From: Eurosta solidaginis
Taxonomy: Eukaryota > Arthropoda > Insecta > Diptera > Tephritidae
Direction: 5' to 3'
NCBI RefSeq assembly: GCF_040869045.1
Contig: NC_090319.1
Location: 374,309,601-374,373,600 of the forward strand
Length of the DNA stretch: 64,000 nt
Shown: in pieces, positions 1 through 10,255 of the stretch
How positions within the stretch are numbered: position 1 is the stretch's first letter
Layout of the letters: each line of letters opens with the position of its first letter
Translations under genes and position numbers: made by a program
The notes under the pieces: model-generated
Databases searched by the model: none
What the model was told of the DNA's origin: nothing
What the model saw: only the letters and a program-made list of their open reading frames with translations

Positions 1-2
1 AT

Positions 3-2744
3 AACTTTTTTGCAACTAATAATGACGATTATTCTGCTGGAGGTGTGGGAGCTTTTGTGCGAAACACGTTTGATTGTACTATTGCTAAATACAACGTGCA
101 AAGTGCTGATATTTTGAAAGTTTTGCTAAAAAATGGTGAAAAAACTTTAGCCTTAATATGTGTATATAGGTTACATTCTGAAACTAGTCAGGCCTTTCTG
201 GAAGAGTTCTCAGATTTTTTAAATGGTTTAAAAGAGAGGGATGTAGTTATATTAGGTGATTTGAACATAGATATAATGCAGTTGAATGCGGTATCTGAAA
301 GCTACCTAGCACTATTGGCCAGTCACGGTTTTACATCGTACTTAAATGAGCCGACAAGGAACTGTTCTGGCACTTGTCTGGATCATATTTTTTGCCGTCT
401 TAGCAGCGTGTGTGCGTGCACTGGTATTAATTTGGAACTAGGTATTACAGATCACAGTATGACTGGTGTCAAACTTGAGTTCCATGTGAAAAAGAAAGAT
501 TTAACGAGCAATACAAAAACGAATATGATAAACTATTCCATGCTTAATGAAAAGCTGCTTTATGAGGATTGGGTTGTTGTCTACGCTGAGAAAGATATTT
601 CAAAAGCATACTCTCTGTTTATAAATATATTGCATGGTCACATAGAATTCTCTAGTTTCAATTGTGCTCGACGTAAATCCAAAACCAAGCTTAAACCCTG
701 GATGCATTCTGCCCTTTTAAAAAGTATTAAATTGAAAAATAAGTTAGGTGTTAAGTGTAGAAAGCATCCAAGAAATCTTGCGCTTCGATCTCGTTACAAA
801 AAGTTGTGCAAAAAATTAAATAAAGACATAAAATCACACCGAGATACTTATTTCCGGAGTAGACTATTGAGCTGCCATGGGAACACTAAAAAAGAATGGG
901 AAGTTGTAAATAGCATTATCAACCGAAATAGCTCTGGTAGTGAACGGGTTATTGCTCTGAATAATTGTGGCAATATGATTGACGACCCCTCTGTTGTTGC
1001 TGATATTTTTAATGATTTTTTTGTGTCTGTTGGTCAATGCAATACTTCTTCCTGCAACTGCATCATGTCCAGTGGTGACGCATCTATTTCTAGGTGCAGT
1101 TTTATGTTTGAACCCTTCACAGGCACTGAGCTCCTTGCAATAATAAAAAGTCTAAGCAACTCTGGCTCTAGTGGATACGACGGTATTTCAAATAAACTTC
1201 TTAAAAACATAGCCCTTAATATGCTGGATGTACTAAAGCATCTATTTAATACTAGTGTTTTTACAGGAATTTTCCCCGATGCCTTGAAATGTGCAATTAT
1301 TATACCCGTGTTTAAAAAGGGTAACAGGGAAGATAAAAATAACTATAGGCCTATTTCACTTCTATCCTCTATATCTAAGGTCTTTGAAAAAGCTCTTAAA
1401 AATCGAATTATGCAGTTTCTAGAAAGCAGAAGCTTTTTTAGTCCAAGGCAGTTTGGTTTTAGAGCAAACCGCTCTACTGAAGATGCTCTACTAGAATTCT
1501 GCTCTTTTATTTATCAAGAGTTGGACAATAAAAAAAATTGCGCTGGTCTTTTCGTAGACATAACCAAAGCTTTTGACACGGTAGATCATGCTATTTTAAT
1601 AAATAAATTGTATGATGCCGGTTTTCGAGGATTTGTACATAAGTGGTTTCAATCATACCTTTCTGAAAGGGTACAATGCGTCAGAGTTTGCGGAAAGCTG
1701 GGGAAGACTAATCCAATCACGAGAGGGGTTCCGCAAGGCTCCGTGCTCGGTCCCATCTTATTTTTAATTTATCTTAATTCAATTTTTGATATGCCCTTCT
1801 TGGGGGAAGTCACTGCATTCGCAGATGATCTTGCGATGGCCTATAGTTCTCCTAACACCTTTGATTTGATAAGTAGTATAAACCATGATGTACATCTACT
1901 GAGAACTTGGTTTGCAAAACATAAGCTCGTCGCTAGCAATAAGACCAAACTCATGAGTTTTAGTCTAAATATAAAAAAACCACCGGATGTAAGTATTGTT
2001 TTTCATTCTGCGATTTGCGAGCGATTTGCTTTACATGACAATATGTGCCAAGTTTTTCAGTCCGGTACCTTCGCCTCGCTTGTGGCCTGTAGTAAGTACT
2101 GCTTCACGATAGACTATGTTGATGAATTTCAGTATCTGGGTGTAACGGTTGATACGAATATGAGCTGGGGTAACCATATATCCCGTCTAAAAAAATATCT
2201 TCAATTCTCTTTGCGTTGTCTTTATCATCTCAGAACTTCCGGTTCCAACAATCTTCTCAAAATAGTTTATTATGCGGTCTTTCATTCTAAATTAAAATAC
2301 GGAATCAGCTGCTGGGGTGGCGCCACCCTTAACAAAACCCAGCCGTTACTAGTATTGCAAAAGTATGCTGTTCGAAAAATATCTAATGTTAACCGGCTGC
2401 ATCCATCGAGAGAACTTTTTAGAAGTCTAGGGATTCTCCCAGTCAAGGACCTGTATTATTTCAAAGTTTTAAAAATTTTTTTTATTAGATGTGGCTATCT
2501 GCAAAGTATGAGGTCGGAAGCATATAACCTGAGGACAAACTCACAAACTAGAGTCGTTGTACCTTCGACCAGAACCACACATTCAAGCAAGTTTTTCACA
2601 GTTGTTTCACGAAAACTCTTCAATATACTTCCCACCGAAATACGTACTTTACGGAATCTTCGGCAATTTACAGAAAGTGTTAAGTCCTTCCTCTTAGGCC
2701 TCGCACACAATGAAATCGAACTTTTGCTTCAGCCAGCTACATAA
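3..2744 (+). CDS. Endonuclease/reverse transcriptase (ORF2) of a CR1/Jockey-group non-LTR retrotransposon, 5' partial
   Basis: The frame is open from the window edge, so the true start is outside; the first possible initiator seen (GTG at 45) is not a convincing start. Numbering from there, the C-terminal half of an apurinic-type endonuclease is present: GDLNID near residue 71, DHIFCR near 113, TDH near 135. A reverse transcriptase follows, with KAFDTVDH near 509, RGVPQGSVLGP, and the catalytic FADD box at 592-595. No RNase H domain is seen. The protein would nick target DNA and prime cDNA synthesis on it. A related but decayed endonuclease lies at 35275-36310 on the other strand. No frameshift or stop interrupts the 2.7-kb frame, so this part could still be functional. 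The clade is uncertain. Confidence 0.9.
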   Translation, partial: NFFATNNDDYSAGGVGAFVRNTFDCTIAKYNVQSADILKVLLKNGEKTLALICVYRLHSETSQAFLEEFSDFLNGLKERDVVILGDLNIDIMQLNAVSESYLALLASHGFTSYLNEPTRNCSGTCLDHIFCRLSSVCACTGINLELGITDHSMTGVKLEFHVKKKDLTSNTKTNMINYSMLNEKLLYEDWVVVYAEKDISKAYSLFINILHGHIEFSSFNCARRKSKTKLKPWMHSALLKSIKLKNKLGVKCRKHPRNLALRSRYKKLCKKLNKDIKSHRDTYFRSRLLSCHGNTKKEWEVVNSIINRNSSGSERVIALNNCGNMIDDPSVVADIFNDFFVSVGQCNTSSCNCIMSSGDASISRCSFMFEPFTGTELLAIIKSLSNSGSSGYDGISNKLLKNIALNMLDVLKHLFNTSVFTGIFPDALKCAIIIPVFKKGNREDKNNYRPISLLSSISKVFEKALKNRIMQFLESRSFFSPRQFGFRANRSTEDALLEFCSFIYQELDNKKNCAGLFVDITKAFDTVDHAILINKLYDAGFRGFVHKWFQSYLSERVQCVRVCGKLGKTNPITRGVPQGSVLGPILFLIYLNSIFDMPFLGEVTAFADDLAMAYSSPNTFDLISSINHDVHLLRTWFAKHKLVASNKTKLMSFSLNIKKPPDVSIVFHSAICERFALHDNMCQVFQSGTFASLVACSKYCFTIDYVDEFQYLGVTVDTNMSWGNHISRLKKYLQFSLRCLYHLRTSGSNNLLKIVYYAVFHSKLKYGISCWGGATLNKTQPLLVLQKYAVRKISNVNRLHPSRELFRSLGILPVKDLYYFKVLKIFFIRCGYLQSMRSEAYNLRTNSQTRVVVPSTRTTHSSKFFTVVSRKLFNILPTEIRTLRNLRQFTESVKSFLLGLAHNEIELLLQPAT

Positions 2745-3051
2745 ACCGTCTATAATAACAAATACTTCATAATTTTAATTGCTTTTCCTTTCATTTACCC
2801 ATGGGTTTGTTGGAATTTTAGCTGAATCTTTTTATATACTATAATTAAATTAAACAACCATTTATAATTTAATCACTTTATTTAACAGTTCACCCCACTG
2901 TATTTTTTATATTTGCTATAATTGACATTTGTCACTATGCTGAATTGGCATAAAAATGTCTTAACTTTTCCTATATCTACTTGTACATATATCCCATATA
3001 TATAAGATTAAATTGTTTGCTTTTACGATGTTATTTTAATATGTACATACA
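2745..3051 (+). other. 3' UTR of the non-LTR element, left part
   Basis: AT-rich, non-coding sequence between the ORF stop and the LTR insertion. It continues at 5737 after the LTR element. Confidence 0.7.
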
Positions 3052-3466
3052 AGTTATCTCCCGTCTCGTGGGAGATGTAAAAAAATTAAAGGTGCGGAGG
3101 AACTCACTGTCCTCCGATACTTGTGAAATGAAAGAAAGAACGATTTCAGATTAACGTCACAACTTCTTTATTCGTGCCACTTGCACGCTAATTAACTACT
3201 GCGCTAAACATACGTTGTAACTTACTTAAATAACTTCTTAGATTAACTAAAATGTTTACATTGCAGTTCCCATGCTTTACCCAGAACTGCTCGCTTGTGT
3301 AAACAGGAAATGCTTAGCGTGCGATTCCCATAACTAATGTAAGGTGACCTGATCGATGGTTGCGCGTGTGCCGCGTCAGCGACTTTATTCTGTTGAACTA
3401 AATAAGTCACATGCTTAGCAACGTGATCGTAGGGTGTGCCGTATTATGGTACTTATGCGTGTAACT
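3052..3466 (-). repeat. LTR, 3' copy in element orientation
   Basis: 415 bp; by eye it matches 5318-5732 base for base. Ends are AGTTA and TAACT. Confidence 0.92.
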
Positions 3467-3477
3467 CCTCCCCCTTT
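3467..3477 (-). promoter_or_regulatory. Polypurine tract of the LTR element
   Basis: The minus strand reads AAAGGGGGAGG directly before the 3' LTR, the position of the plus-strand primer of LTR retroelements. It overlaps the env stop codon (3476-3478). Confidence 0.8.
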
Positions 3478-4948
3478 AAAGATCTGCGTCCCGTAGATCA
3501 AATGTCGAAAAGCGTGAGGGGGAGAAATTTTGTAAGGAGTGATTGCGGTCTTCTGGTGATGATTTAGTACTGACGCTTGTGACTGGCAGGCTAGGATCTG
3601 AGCGATAAAATTCAGGTGCAGATTTGCCTTTGGGGGTCCTATTTATGCTAATGTTTCCCCTCCAATGCGTTGGAATTTGAACCGGTGGAAGGTCTAGTTT
3701 CTTTGTGTAACATCTCCACAGTGTTCCGGCAATAAGGGCTATTGCGCAAATCGAGATAGCTTCTGTAACGATAGAAAAATTGATTTTTTCATTGACATAG
3801 CCTAGATACTTAACATTCTCCATTGTGATGTCGTGGATGTACTCCAAGTTGACTTTCATGGTATGGTTTTTTATGTTAGAAAGTACGGCTGGGAGGGCGT
3901 GTGCGGTAACAGCTTCATTGCTGGAAAATTCCTGATCGCCAATCTTGATTGACTCGTTGTTGAATTGAATTACGTATGTGCCATTAATAGTAATTGTGGC
4001 ATTGTTGCTCCTTATTATGCCCTGGTAGTTTGAAATGAAAATGGTGTTTTCGTTTACCAGCTCTATACGGGATCCGTTTCGTCTAATAAATTGACAACTA
4101 GCAGCCCCACCTTTTAAGAGTCGTGGCAGGCAGCTGTTTTCTTCCAGCGCAATCAAGGACTCGGAGCTGCATACTGTGGATGAGCCGATAACCATGCAAT
4201 CCTTCGTCAACCCGTATGTCTCCTCTTGATTGACCAGCATTCTGTCGAACGGTAAGTCCACTTGTTTACCAGCGTAGATTCCAGCGCGGGTAATCAGAAG
4301 ATTGTATTTACTGGCCGTCACTTTCGGCATCGATAGGACGTAAAGTAGAAGTGTCCCGTTTGTGAGGACCGATGGTTGGCCATATTCGATTGCCTCAATT
4401 ACATTCTGGTATGGGAGGGTTTCTGTTTCGGATAGGATTTGGTTCACTTCGTCTATGTCTAGCAAGTTGGTATTAACAATTCCTCGCTTTGCCAATTGAC
4501 ATGCTCGCACAAATTCATTGACCTCTTCACGAATGAGGACAATGTTGCGAAGTGCGCTTTGCTCGAATTCGATTCCTTCTGTTTCCTTTACTACGTAGTT
4601 GTTGCGGTTCACCACTTCTTCAATTCGTTTCAATACTTCTTCGGTGGTTGTGAATAGCTTTCTATTGACCTTATATTGATGGTTGTTGTTCGCTATTATC
4701 TGGTTTTGGCTGTGGAGGATGTTATTCCAATCTGTTGCGTCAGGCGATCCTGCCAGCCATTTCCATGCTGACCCAATCCAGTCAATGGATCGGGTGACTC
4801 TAGTCTTGCTTGTGCTTCCCATCAACTCTTCGAGTCGTTCGAGTGTTTGGTTGATGTAGTGCTGGGCTAAGAGTTGCTCGTCGGTTCGTTTGATTAGATA
4901 TGCTGAAAAGATAAGAACTGTAAGAAAATATACGTGTGACCTACACAA
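3476..4948 (-). CDS. env: Envelope-like glycoprotein ORF of an insect errantivirus
   Basis: The 490-codon frame is open and ends in the polypurine tract. Visible features: a hydrophobic signal-like segment near residues 6-19; a dibasic RVTR cleavage-type site near 50-53, followed by a hydrophobic/aromatic stretch (IGSAWKWLAG) like the start of the membrane-fusion subunit in errantivirus and baculovirus F-type proteins; several N-glycosylation sequons; a membrane anchor near 391-413; and a basic cytoplasmic tail of about 77 residues. The only in-frame initiator near the start is a TTG, with a stop four codons upstream. An ATG lies just upstream in another frame and meets a stop after six codons. 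So this copy has no ordinary start, which fits translation from a spliced RNA or a small lesion. The first in-frame ATG (residue 43) would lose the signal segment. Confidence 0.85.
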   Translation of the reverse strand: MCRSHVYFLTVLIFSAYLIKRTDEQLLAQHYINQTLERLEELMGSTSKTRVTRSIDWIGSAWKWLAGSPDATDWNNILHSQNQIIANNNHQYKVNRKLFTTTEEVLKRIEEVVNRNNYVVKETEGIEFEQSALRNIVLIREEVNEFVRACQLAKRGIVNTNLLDIDEVNQILSETETLPYQNVIEAIEYGQPSVLTNGTLLLYVLSMPKVTASKYNLLITRAGIYAGKQVDLPFDRMLVNQEETYGLTKDCMVIGSSTVCSSESLIALEENSCLPRLLKGGAASCQFIRRNGSRIELVNENTIFISNYQGIIRSNNATITINGTYVIQFNNESIKIGDQEFSSNEAVTAHALPAVLSNIKNHTMKVNLEYIHDITMENVKYLGYVNEKINFSIVTEAISICAIALIAGTLWRCYTKKLDLPPVQIPTHWRGNISINRTPKGKSAPEFYRSDPSLPVTSVSTKSSPEDRNHSLQNFSPSRFSTFDLRDADL

Positions 4949-4980
4949 TCCAATGTCTCATTTGAGGATTCTTGTCGCGT

Positions 4981-5275
4981 TTAGATTGGAGAATTTTCAA
5001 TTTTCTCTCTTCCTCTTTCACTTTTCTCTGTTAGATTGGGGAATTTTCAATTTCCTCTATTTTTCTTGCGCTTTTCACTGTTAGATTGGAGAATTTTCAA
5101 TTTTCTCTCTTTCTCTTTCACTTTTCCCTGTTAGATTGGGGAATTTCCAATTTTTTCTTGCACTTTTCACTGTTAGATTGGAGAATTTTCAAATTTTTTT
5201 TTTTTTTATCTTTCACTTTTCCCTGTTAGATTGGGGAATTTTCAATTTTCTCTATTTTTCTTGCACTTTTCACTT
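4981..5275 (-). repeat. Tandem 50-bp repeats in the leader of the LTR element
   Basis: Six units start TTAGATTGG at 4981, 5031, 5081, 5131, 5173 and 5226. They alternate between a GGAGA type and a GGGGA type, giving three roughly 100-bp dimers. The block sits between the primer-binding site and env. In gypsy the same region carries the Su(Hw) insulator array; a similar role here is inference only. Confidence 0.85.
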
Positions 5276-5307
5276 AACACACGCGACGCGAACCCTGTAT
5301 TCCGAAG

Positions 5308-5317
5308 CTCGGGCGCC
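5308..5317 (-). promoter_or_regulatory. Primer-binding site of the LTR element (probable)
   Basis: Just inside the 5' LTR the minus strand reads GGCGCCCGAG; with the last LTR base it begins TGGCGCCC, the start of tRNA-Lys-type primer sites. Complementarity beyond about 10 bases is not evident. Confidence 0.55.
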
Positions 5318-5732
5318 AGTTATCTCCCGTCTCGTGGGAGATGTAAAAAAATTAAAGGTGCGGAGGAACTCACTGTCCTCCGATACTTGTGAAATGAAAG
5401 AAAGAACGATTTCAGATTAACGTCACAACTTCTTTATTCGTGCCACTTGCACGCTAATTAACTACTGCGCTAAACATACGTTGTAACTTACTTAAATAAC
5501 TTCTTAGATTAACTAAAATGTTTACATTGCAGTTCCCATGCTTTACCCAGAACTGCTCGCTTGTGTAAACAGGAAATGCTTAGCGTGCGATTCCCATAAC
5601 TAATGTAAGGTGACCTGATCGATGGTTGCGCGTGTGCCGCGTCAGCGACTTTATTCTGTTGAACTAAATAAGTCACATGCTTAGCAACGTGATCGTAGGG
5701 TGTGCCGTATTATGGTACTTATGCGTGTAACT
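5318..5732 (-). repeat. LTR, 5' copy in element orientation
   Basis: 415 bp, matching 3052-3466. The right-hand target duplication TACA follows at 5733-5736. Confidence 0.92.
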
Positions 5733-5756
5733 TACATAGATATACGGAAAATGCCT

Positions 5757-5779
5757 AATAAATGAATGAATGAATGAAT
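5757..5779 (+). repeat. AATG microsatellite, 3' tail of the non-LTR element
   Basis: About five AATG units, followed by a short TA run, after the resumed 3' UTR (5737-5756). Confidence 0.8.
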
Positions 5780-6234
5780 ATATATATATAGTATACACTC
5801 AGGTAAAAACATTATAAAATCAAGCATAAACAGTGTTAAATCAAGTATAAACCGTCATGATTTCCGGTTAAGGTGGAAAATTGTTAATCGAAGTACGGAC
5901 AATGTTGATTTTATAATGGAATTATAACATTTACAACTTTTAATTTAAGGTGATTCGTGCTTGGATTGAACATTGATTCGTATTTATTTTAAAAGTGTAC
6001 ACTCTTCAGATAAAATCGTGCATTACTAAGTTAAGATTGTATACAGTTCGAATTAAGGTATAACGTACTCAATTTAACATTGAACCATTTAAATTTTTAT
6101 ATTCCCCAAAACCAATTTATTTTTCACCATCACACCCTCTAAAAAACAGCCATCATTACTTGCATATGAACTTGCGGATTTATTTGATAGCTTTTGAATT
6201 AGGTATAAATTCGGTACAATTCTTATACAAAAAT

Positions 6235-7760
6235 TTACAACGCTTTTAATTTTACATAAGTTTTGCCATTATTTACAGAATATAAGTGTAAGGGAGGTGT
6301 TTCAAAAGATGAAATATTTAAAATGACAATTTTATCAGTCTTAAAGCCTACTGCGAATGACTGGAAATGTTCGCTAAATTTGTGTATACATATCGGATAG
6401 CATAAAATGAATATTTCATTGTTTTGATGAAGATACATTTTGTACAACTCAATGTTATTGTTAATAGTAGCTAAATAAAAATTTCTTTTGTATTGTGTGC
6501 CTTTATAACTCAGTTCAGTAATGATCCCAGCTTTTTGTAAATTAATAGCAGATTTTTCATCTATTTTATGAAAATACGCTTCGATTGTCAAGTCTAATAT
6601 TTCGGATTCCTTAAAACTAAAACGTGGCTCAAATGAATATTCATGGTCGAGCAAAAATTTAGAAAATTTGATTCCAGATTTTATGGTTAGCGAATATGGG
6701 GGATTTACCATTGACATTATAGTAGAAAGATAAATTTTTGCCTCTTTATGTTTAGCTTCAAACCGCAAGCACCAAATATACTTTAATGACCCATTTTTTC
6801 TTTTAGCTGCGGGATAATGTACAAGAAAATCGTGCTTTGGTTTTAAACTAACATATAGATTAATATAAAATGCATGGTGATCCTGAATCAAACTTTCCAG
6901 CTCAGTTAATTCATTACATGAATACTGTGGCTTTAAGGTGAAGTTAATTATTTTAGATAAGAGGATATAAAGGCTGTTTCAGTTGCAGTCATTTCTATTT
7001 CTGAATATACCATTTAGTGTACATTAGTAACTCTTTTCCAGGATACATTAGATTAAAGTCGATCTTTATCTAAAAGCATAATTGTGTTAGTTTGAAAAAT
7101 TATATTAACTATAAAAGTGTATTTGTTTACTGTTTATTACCAATTCCGGCGCTCTGGCGTCTGAGTATTTGAGCCAAGCATTTAAAAACTCAATTTGGCT
7201 CATTACAGCTAAATTATTCTGACGCAACTGATAAGTTTTTTGCCAATTGTCGCGGACATCATCCCAATTCGAACTGCTTCTTCCTAATGATTTCTTTAGA
7301 GCTATAACAATTGACAAATCGAAAATAGTTTTCCTGTGAAAAAAAAAAAGTTTAATTAGGTCCCCACATTTTAAATTTTATACATTCATGTTTCTGGGCA
7401 AAGGCGACGAAATAATCCATACGATCAATACCTACCTCCTTTTTCCTACAAGTAAACAATTTTTCACGGAATTCCGCTCGTAATCCACAAGCAGGAATCG
7501 CTTCTTTTATGTCATCGACGCGTAAATATTTGATCCTTCTATAAGTTATCTGTGTCGCTATAAAATTAGAACATATAAAAAATGTACATTAAGTGATTAG
7601 TAAAGCTTTATAATATATCTAATTACCTTTTAAATAGTTGCCAACATTCTCCAAGTCGATTTCCTTAAGTAGCCGTGCCAATTTTTGGTCCTGTTCACTT
7701 ATTTCGCTTTCCTTCAGCGACCAAATTTTCGGTATCAATTTGCAGTACTTCACTTGTGTA
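6235..7760 (-). pseudogene. Multi-exon gene of unknown function inside the CACTCAG element (candidate transposase or relic)
   Basis: Four minus-strand coding blocks are visible. About 7624-7750 reads KLIPKIWSLKESEISEQD and ends at a GT donor. About 7424-7556 follows an AG acceptor and reads YRRIKYLRVDDIKEAIPACG. 7105-7344 follows a pyrimidine-rich acceptor. 6235 to about 6973 contains LKPKHDFLVHYP and LRFEAKH. From memory, the LKPKH-FLVHYP ... LRFEAKH signature recurs in uncharacterised, often repeat-borne animal proteins. The exon phases do not join cleanly at every junction, so it may be decayed, or my intron choices may be wrong. The N-terminus, if any, would lie right of the solo LTR. Confidence 0.5.
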
Positions 7761-7816
7761 TACAATATCATCAATATATTGTATTTCTTCCATTCTGATA
7801 TTCAAATATTAAATAA

Positions 7817-8376
7817 TGTTACGAATATTAGCAACACTAAGGGGTACTGCCATCACTACGCCGATGCTAAGCAGTGGCGTGAATTCACATCCATAATTCA
7901 ATAATTATGTATACGCATACACGTACACGCAGCGGAGAAGCAACGCACAAACACATGCAGATATCGTATCTGAAATGCTCCTAAAGGTATGCAATTATAA
8001 TTGTGGAAGTGTCGCTCACACATACAAGCGCATGGGGTATGAGAGAAGCTATAAAAATTAAACATCTGTATATGTAGCTGAGAAATTTATAACTAACTAG
8101 TAAGTTCTGGAATTAGAAAAGCGTAGAAATATGCAACGAGGAAATCAGACAGTATAAAAAGGCGACAGCAGTAGAGGCGAGAGATCAGTTTCATTTAAGC
8201 TATCAGTCAGTTTGGTTTAATTAAGCAAGCTATTAGTTGCGAGTTATAAGTGCTATTGTACTGTAATAAAGGCCATTTTTCCATTATTCAATATTGGAGT
8301 TATTTATTCAACAGTTTAGCGATACGAACGTTAGAAGAATATTGCAAATAAGTGGAATTGCAGTAAATTCATTACA
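7817..8376 (+). repeat. Solo LTR, Ty3/gypsy type (560 bp)
   Basis: Starts TGTTACGAAT and ends ATTCATTACA. A 4-bp target duplication ATAA flanks it (7813-7816 and 8377-8380). It contains a TATAAAAAGG box near 8154 and an AATAAA signal near 8267 on the plus strand, giving the U3-R-U5 order. No internal region is adjacent, so it is the product of LTR-LTR recombination. Confidence 0.85.
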
Positions 8377-8714
8377 ATAAATAAAATATTTCACTCCGTA
8401 TGGTTTGCTTGCGTGTTACTGAATGAAATTTCCACAGAATGTCCCATTATCCAAAACATAGCAAGCTTAAGATGGCAATTTTAAGTAAAGCACGTTCTAC
8501 TTGATCTAAGATTGCGCACTTGTAAATCAAAATAGTTCAACCTTAATTTAAGATGGCTACAACTTTGAGTTAAAAATGCATTTTGAAATTAAAATTGCCA
8601 ATTTTAATTCAAGGTTCTTCATAGTTAAAGCAACATTGTTTTAGTTAAAATTGAGCATTTTAGGATTAAGTATGATCGTCTTTAATTTTACAGTGCGTTT
8701 TTTCTCTGAGTGTA

Positions 8715-10255
8715 TTCTTATCTAAACAATGGGTTGTGGGGATATATACTATATATAGGACCGATCTCATCCATTTTTTCAGACAACAATATGTGCAATA
8801 TACGAAAGCATATGGTCTATCTTTTCTGAAAAATCGGTCGTATGGTGGATATACATATGCTATAGTTATCCGATACGGACAGTTCAATCAAATGTCTAAT
8901 CGGGCACCTAAATATACCCGCTCATCAAATTTTATCAAGGTATCTCAAAAATTTAGTGACTAGTCTGCATACAAACAGACAGACAGAGAGACGGACATCG
9001 CTAATTCAACTCAGCTCTTCATCCTGATATTTTCTGTGTACTTGTTGGTGAGTATATGTATCTTCCTTTAAGGACTTACAATTTTGAGATTCGTGACGAA
9101 GTTAAAATACTATTTCATTTTCATGAAAGGTATACCAAATTTGTAAAATTGTTAATAAAATCTCCATTAAGATTTTTAAAACGTCTTGAATTTTTGATAC
9201 TTTTCGAAAACGTTTCAAATTATTTAAAATACATAAATAGGTTTCGATATGCAATTATTGAAATTTTTTTATTTAACGAAAGTTAAAAAAGAGGAATTAA
9301 ATTATAAAGTTTTAAAATAGTTTATGCTGCTATTTTTTCACTCGCCCGGGGTGCATTAAGGGCCAATTAATGGTGACTTATCCCTAACCAGAAAAAACAG
9401 CTGATCGAACCAACCTTATAGAAATATATGTAATCGATTAATGGTACCATACCTTAACGCTGAATATATAACCATACCATATCCAACCAATTGGTTTTTG
9501 GTTTTTCACAATATCCATAACCTAAAAATATTTGAGGTGGTGAATTTATTAACGTTTTGATATTTTATTTATTGTTTTGGATACGTTTTGAATAAGAGAC
9601 TTATTGTTTGTAGAATATGTTTGTAATTTTTTGCATTTTTTATGAAAATGTCAGCTGTGTAAAGTTATGGCACCATTTATCCATCACAATGGAGATGGTT
9701 ATGGATATGGGTATGGTTATGACTATGGCGTTAGGGTTAGTGAAGTTTAATTGCCCTTTTAGGCGGCTGGGTACGACATTAAGAAGTTGTAAGAGACCAC
9801 TTTCGTTTGAAACTTATGTATATAACATTTATACTGGTCTAAGTTGAAAGCGTTTATATTGATCCCATTCACATTTCGTTTAACCTTCCCTGCGAGACTC
9901 GACTAAAAAGACACCAGTCCTTTGATCTAATTTATTTAACGATAATACGAGAAAAAAGAAAAGATATTAAAAATCCAAAGCAGTTTCTGGTAGAATTGTG
10001 AGTTTGGCTAAAAAAAAATAGTGGAAACTGCTATTTATAAATCTGGTACATCGTTTAGCCATTGTGTTTTGACCGAATTTCTCTTAGCATGAAAATGTCA
10101 GAAGCGTGTGTTGATTTGATATGTGGATCGCATTTACAGGCCAAATGCGATGAAATGCGCGCAAATGATTAATTTCGAAAATGTGATTTTTGTCAGATAT
10201 GTATATCTATAGAGAATAATCAACGATGGACAGCAAGAGAAATTGTCCAACTGGC
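8715..10255. other. No gene recognised
   Basis: AT-rich sequence. Around 8970-9000 there is a short GACA/GACG-rich run like a degenerate mini-me-type microsatellite. Small open frames here lack any recognisable feature. Confidence 0.5.

Larger units (their letters stand above)
3052..5732 (-). mobile_element. Env-only errantivirus-like LTR element (2.68 kb)
   Basis: Two 415-bp LTRs flank only 1.85 kb of internal sequence. The LTRs begin AGTTA and end TAACT, and a 4-bp target duplication TACA is present at 3048-3051 and 5733-5736. In minus-strand order the interior has a primer-binding-like site, a tandem-repeat leader, an env-like ORF and a purine-rich tract. There is no gag or pol. Full errantiviruses (gypsy group) are usually about 7-9 kb, so gag-pol was lost, or a spliced env RNA was copied and inserted. 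The two LTRs read as identical, meaning a very recent insertion. The TACATA target fits the alternating pyrimidine-purine preference of gypsy-type elements. Confidence 0.9.
1..5779 (+). mobile_element. Non-LTR retrotransposon, 5' end outside window, split by a nested LTR element
   Basis: The element holds an endonuclease/reverse transcriptase ORF, then a 3' UTR. That UTR is cut after base 3051 by an LTR element and resumes at 5737, ending in a short AATG microsatellite. Tails of short tandem repeats are usual for CR1/Jockey-group non-LTR elements. The ORF is open, so this copy is not old. The 5' end lies left of the window. Confidence 0.85.
5794..8714 (-). mobile_element. Putative DNA transposon with CACTCAG inverted ends
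   Basis: The left end reads TACACTCAGGTAAAAAC and the right end, reverse-complemented, TACACTCAGAGAAAAAAC. Both sit next to TA. About 450 bp at the left end and 320 bp at the right are AT-rich and hold scattered copies of motifs like TTAAGGT and TTAAGAT in both orientations, as expected of subterminal transposase-binding repeats. A minus-strand multi-exon gene lies inside. A solo LTR (7817-8376) inserted later. I cannot assign a superfamily. Confidence 0.5.

Noticed and set aside
2495..2710. Minus-strand frame inside the non-LTR ORF
   Set aside because: Antisense shadow of the C-terminal part of the reverse transcriptase ORF.
4890..5420. Plus-strand frames across the LTR element leader
   Set aside because: They are the reverse side of the 50-bp tandem repeats and LTR; the repetitive Phe-rich content follows from T-rich DNA.
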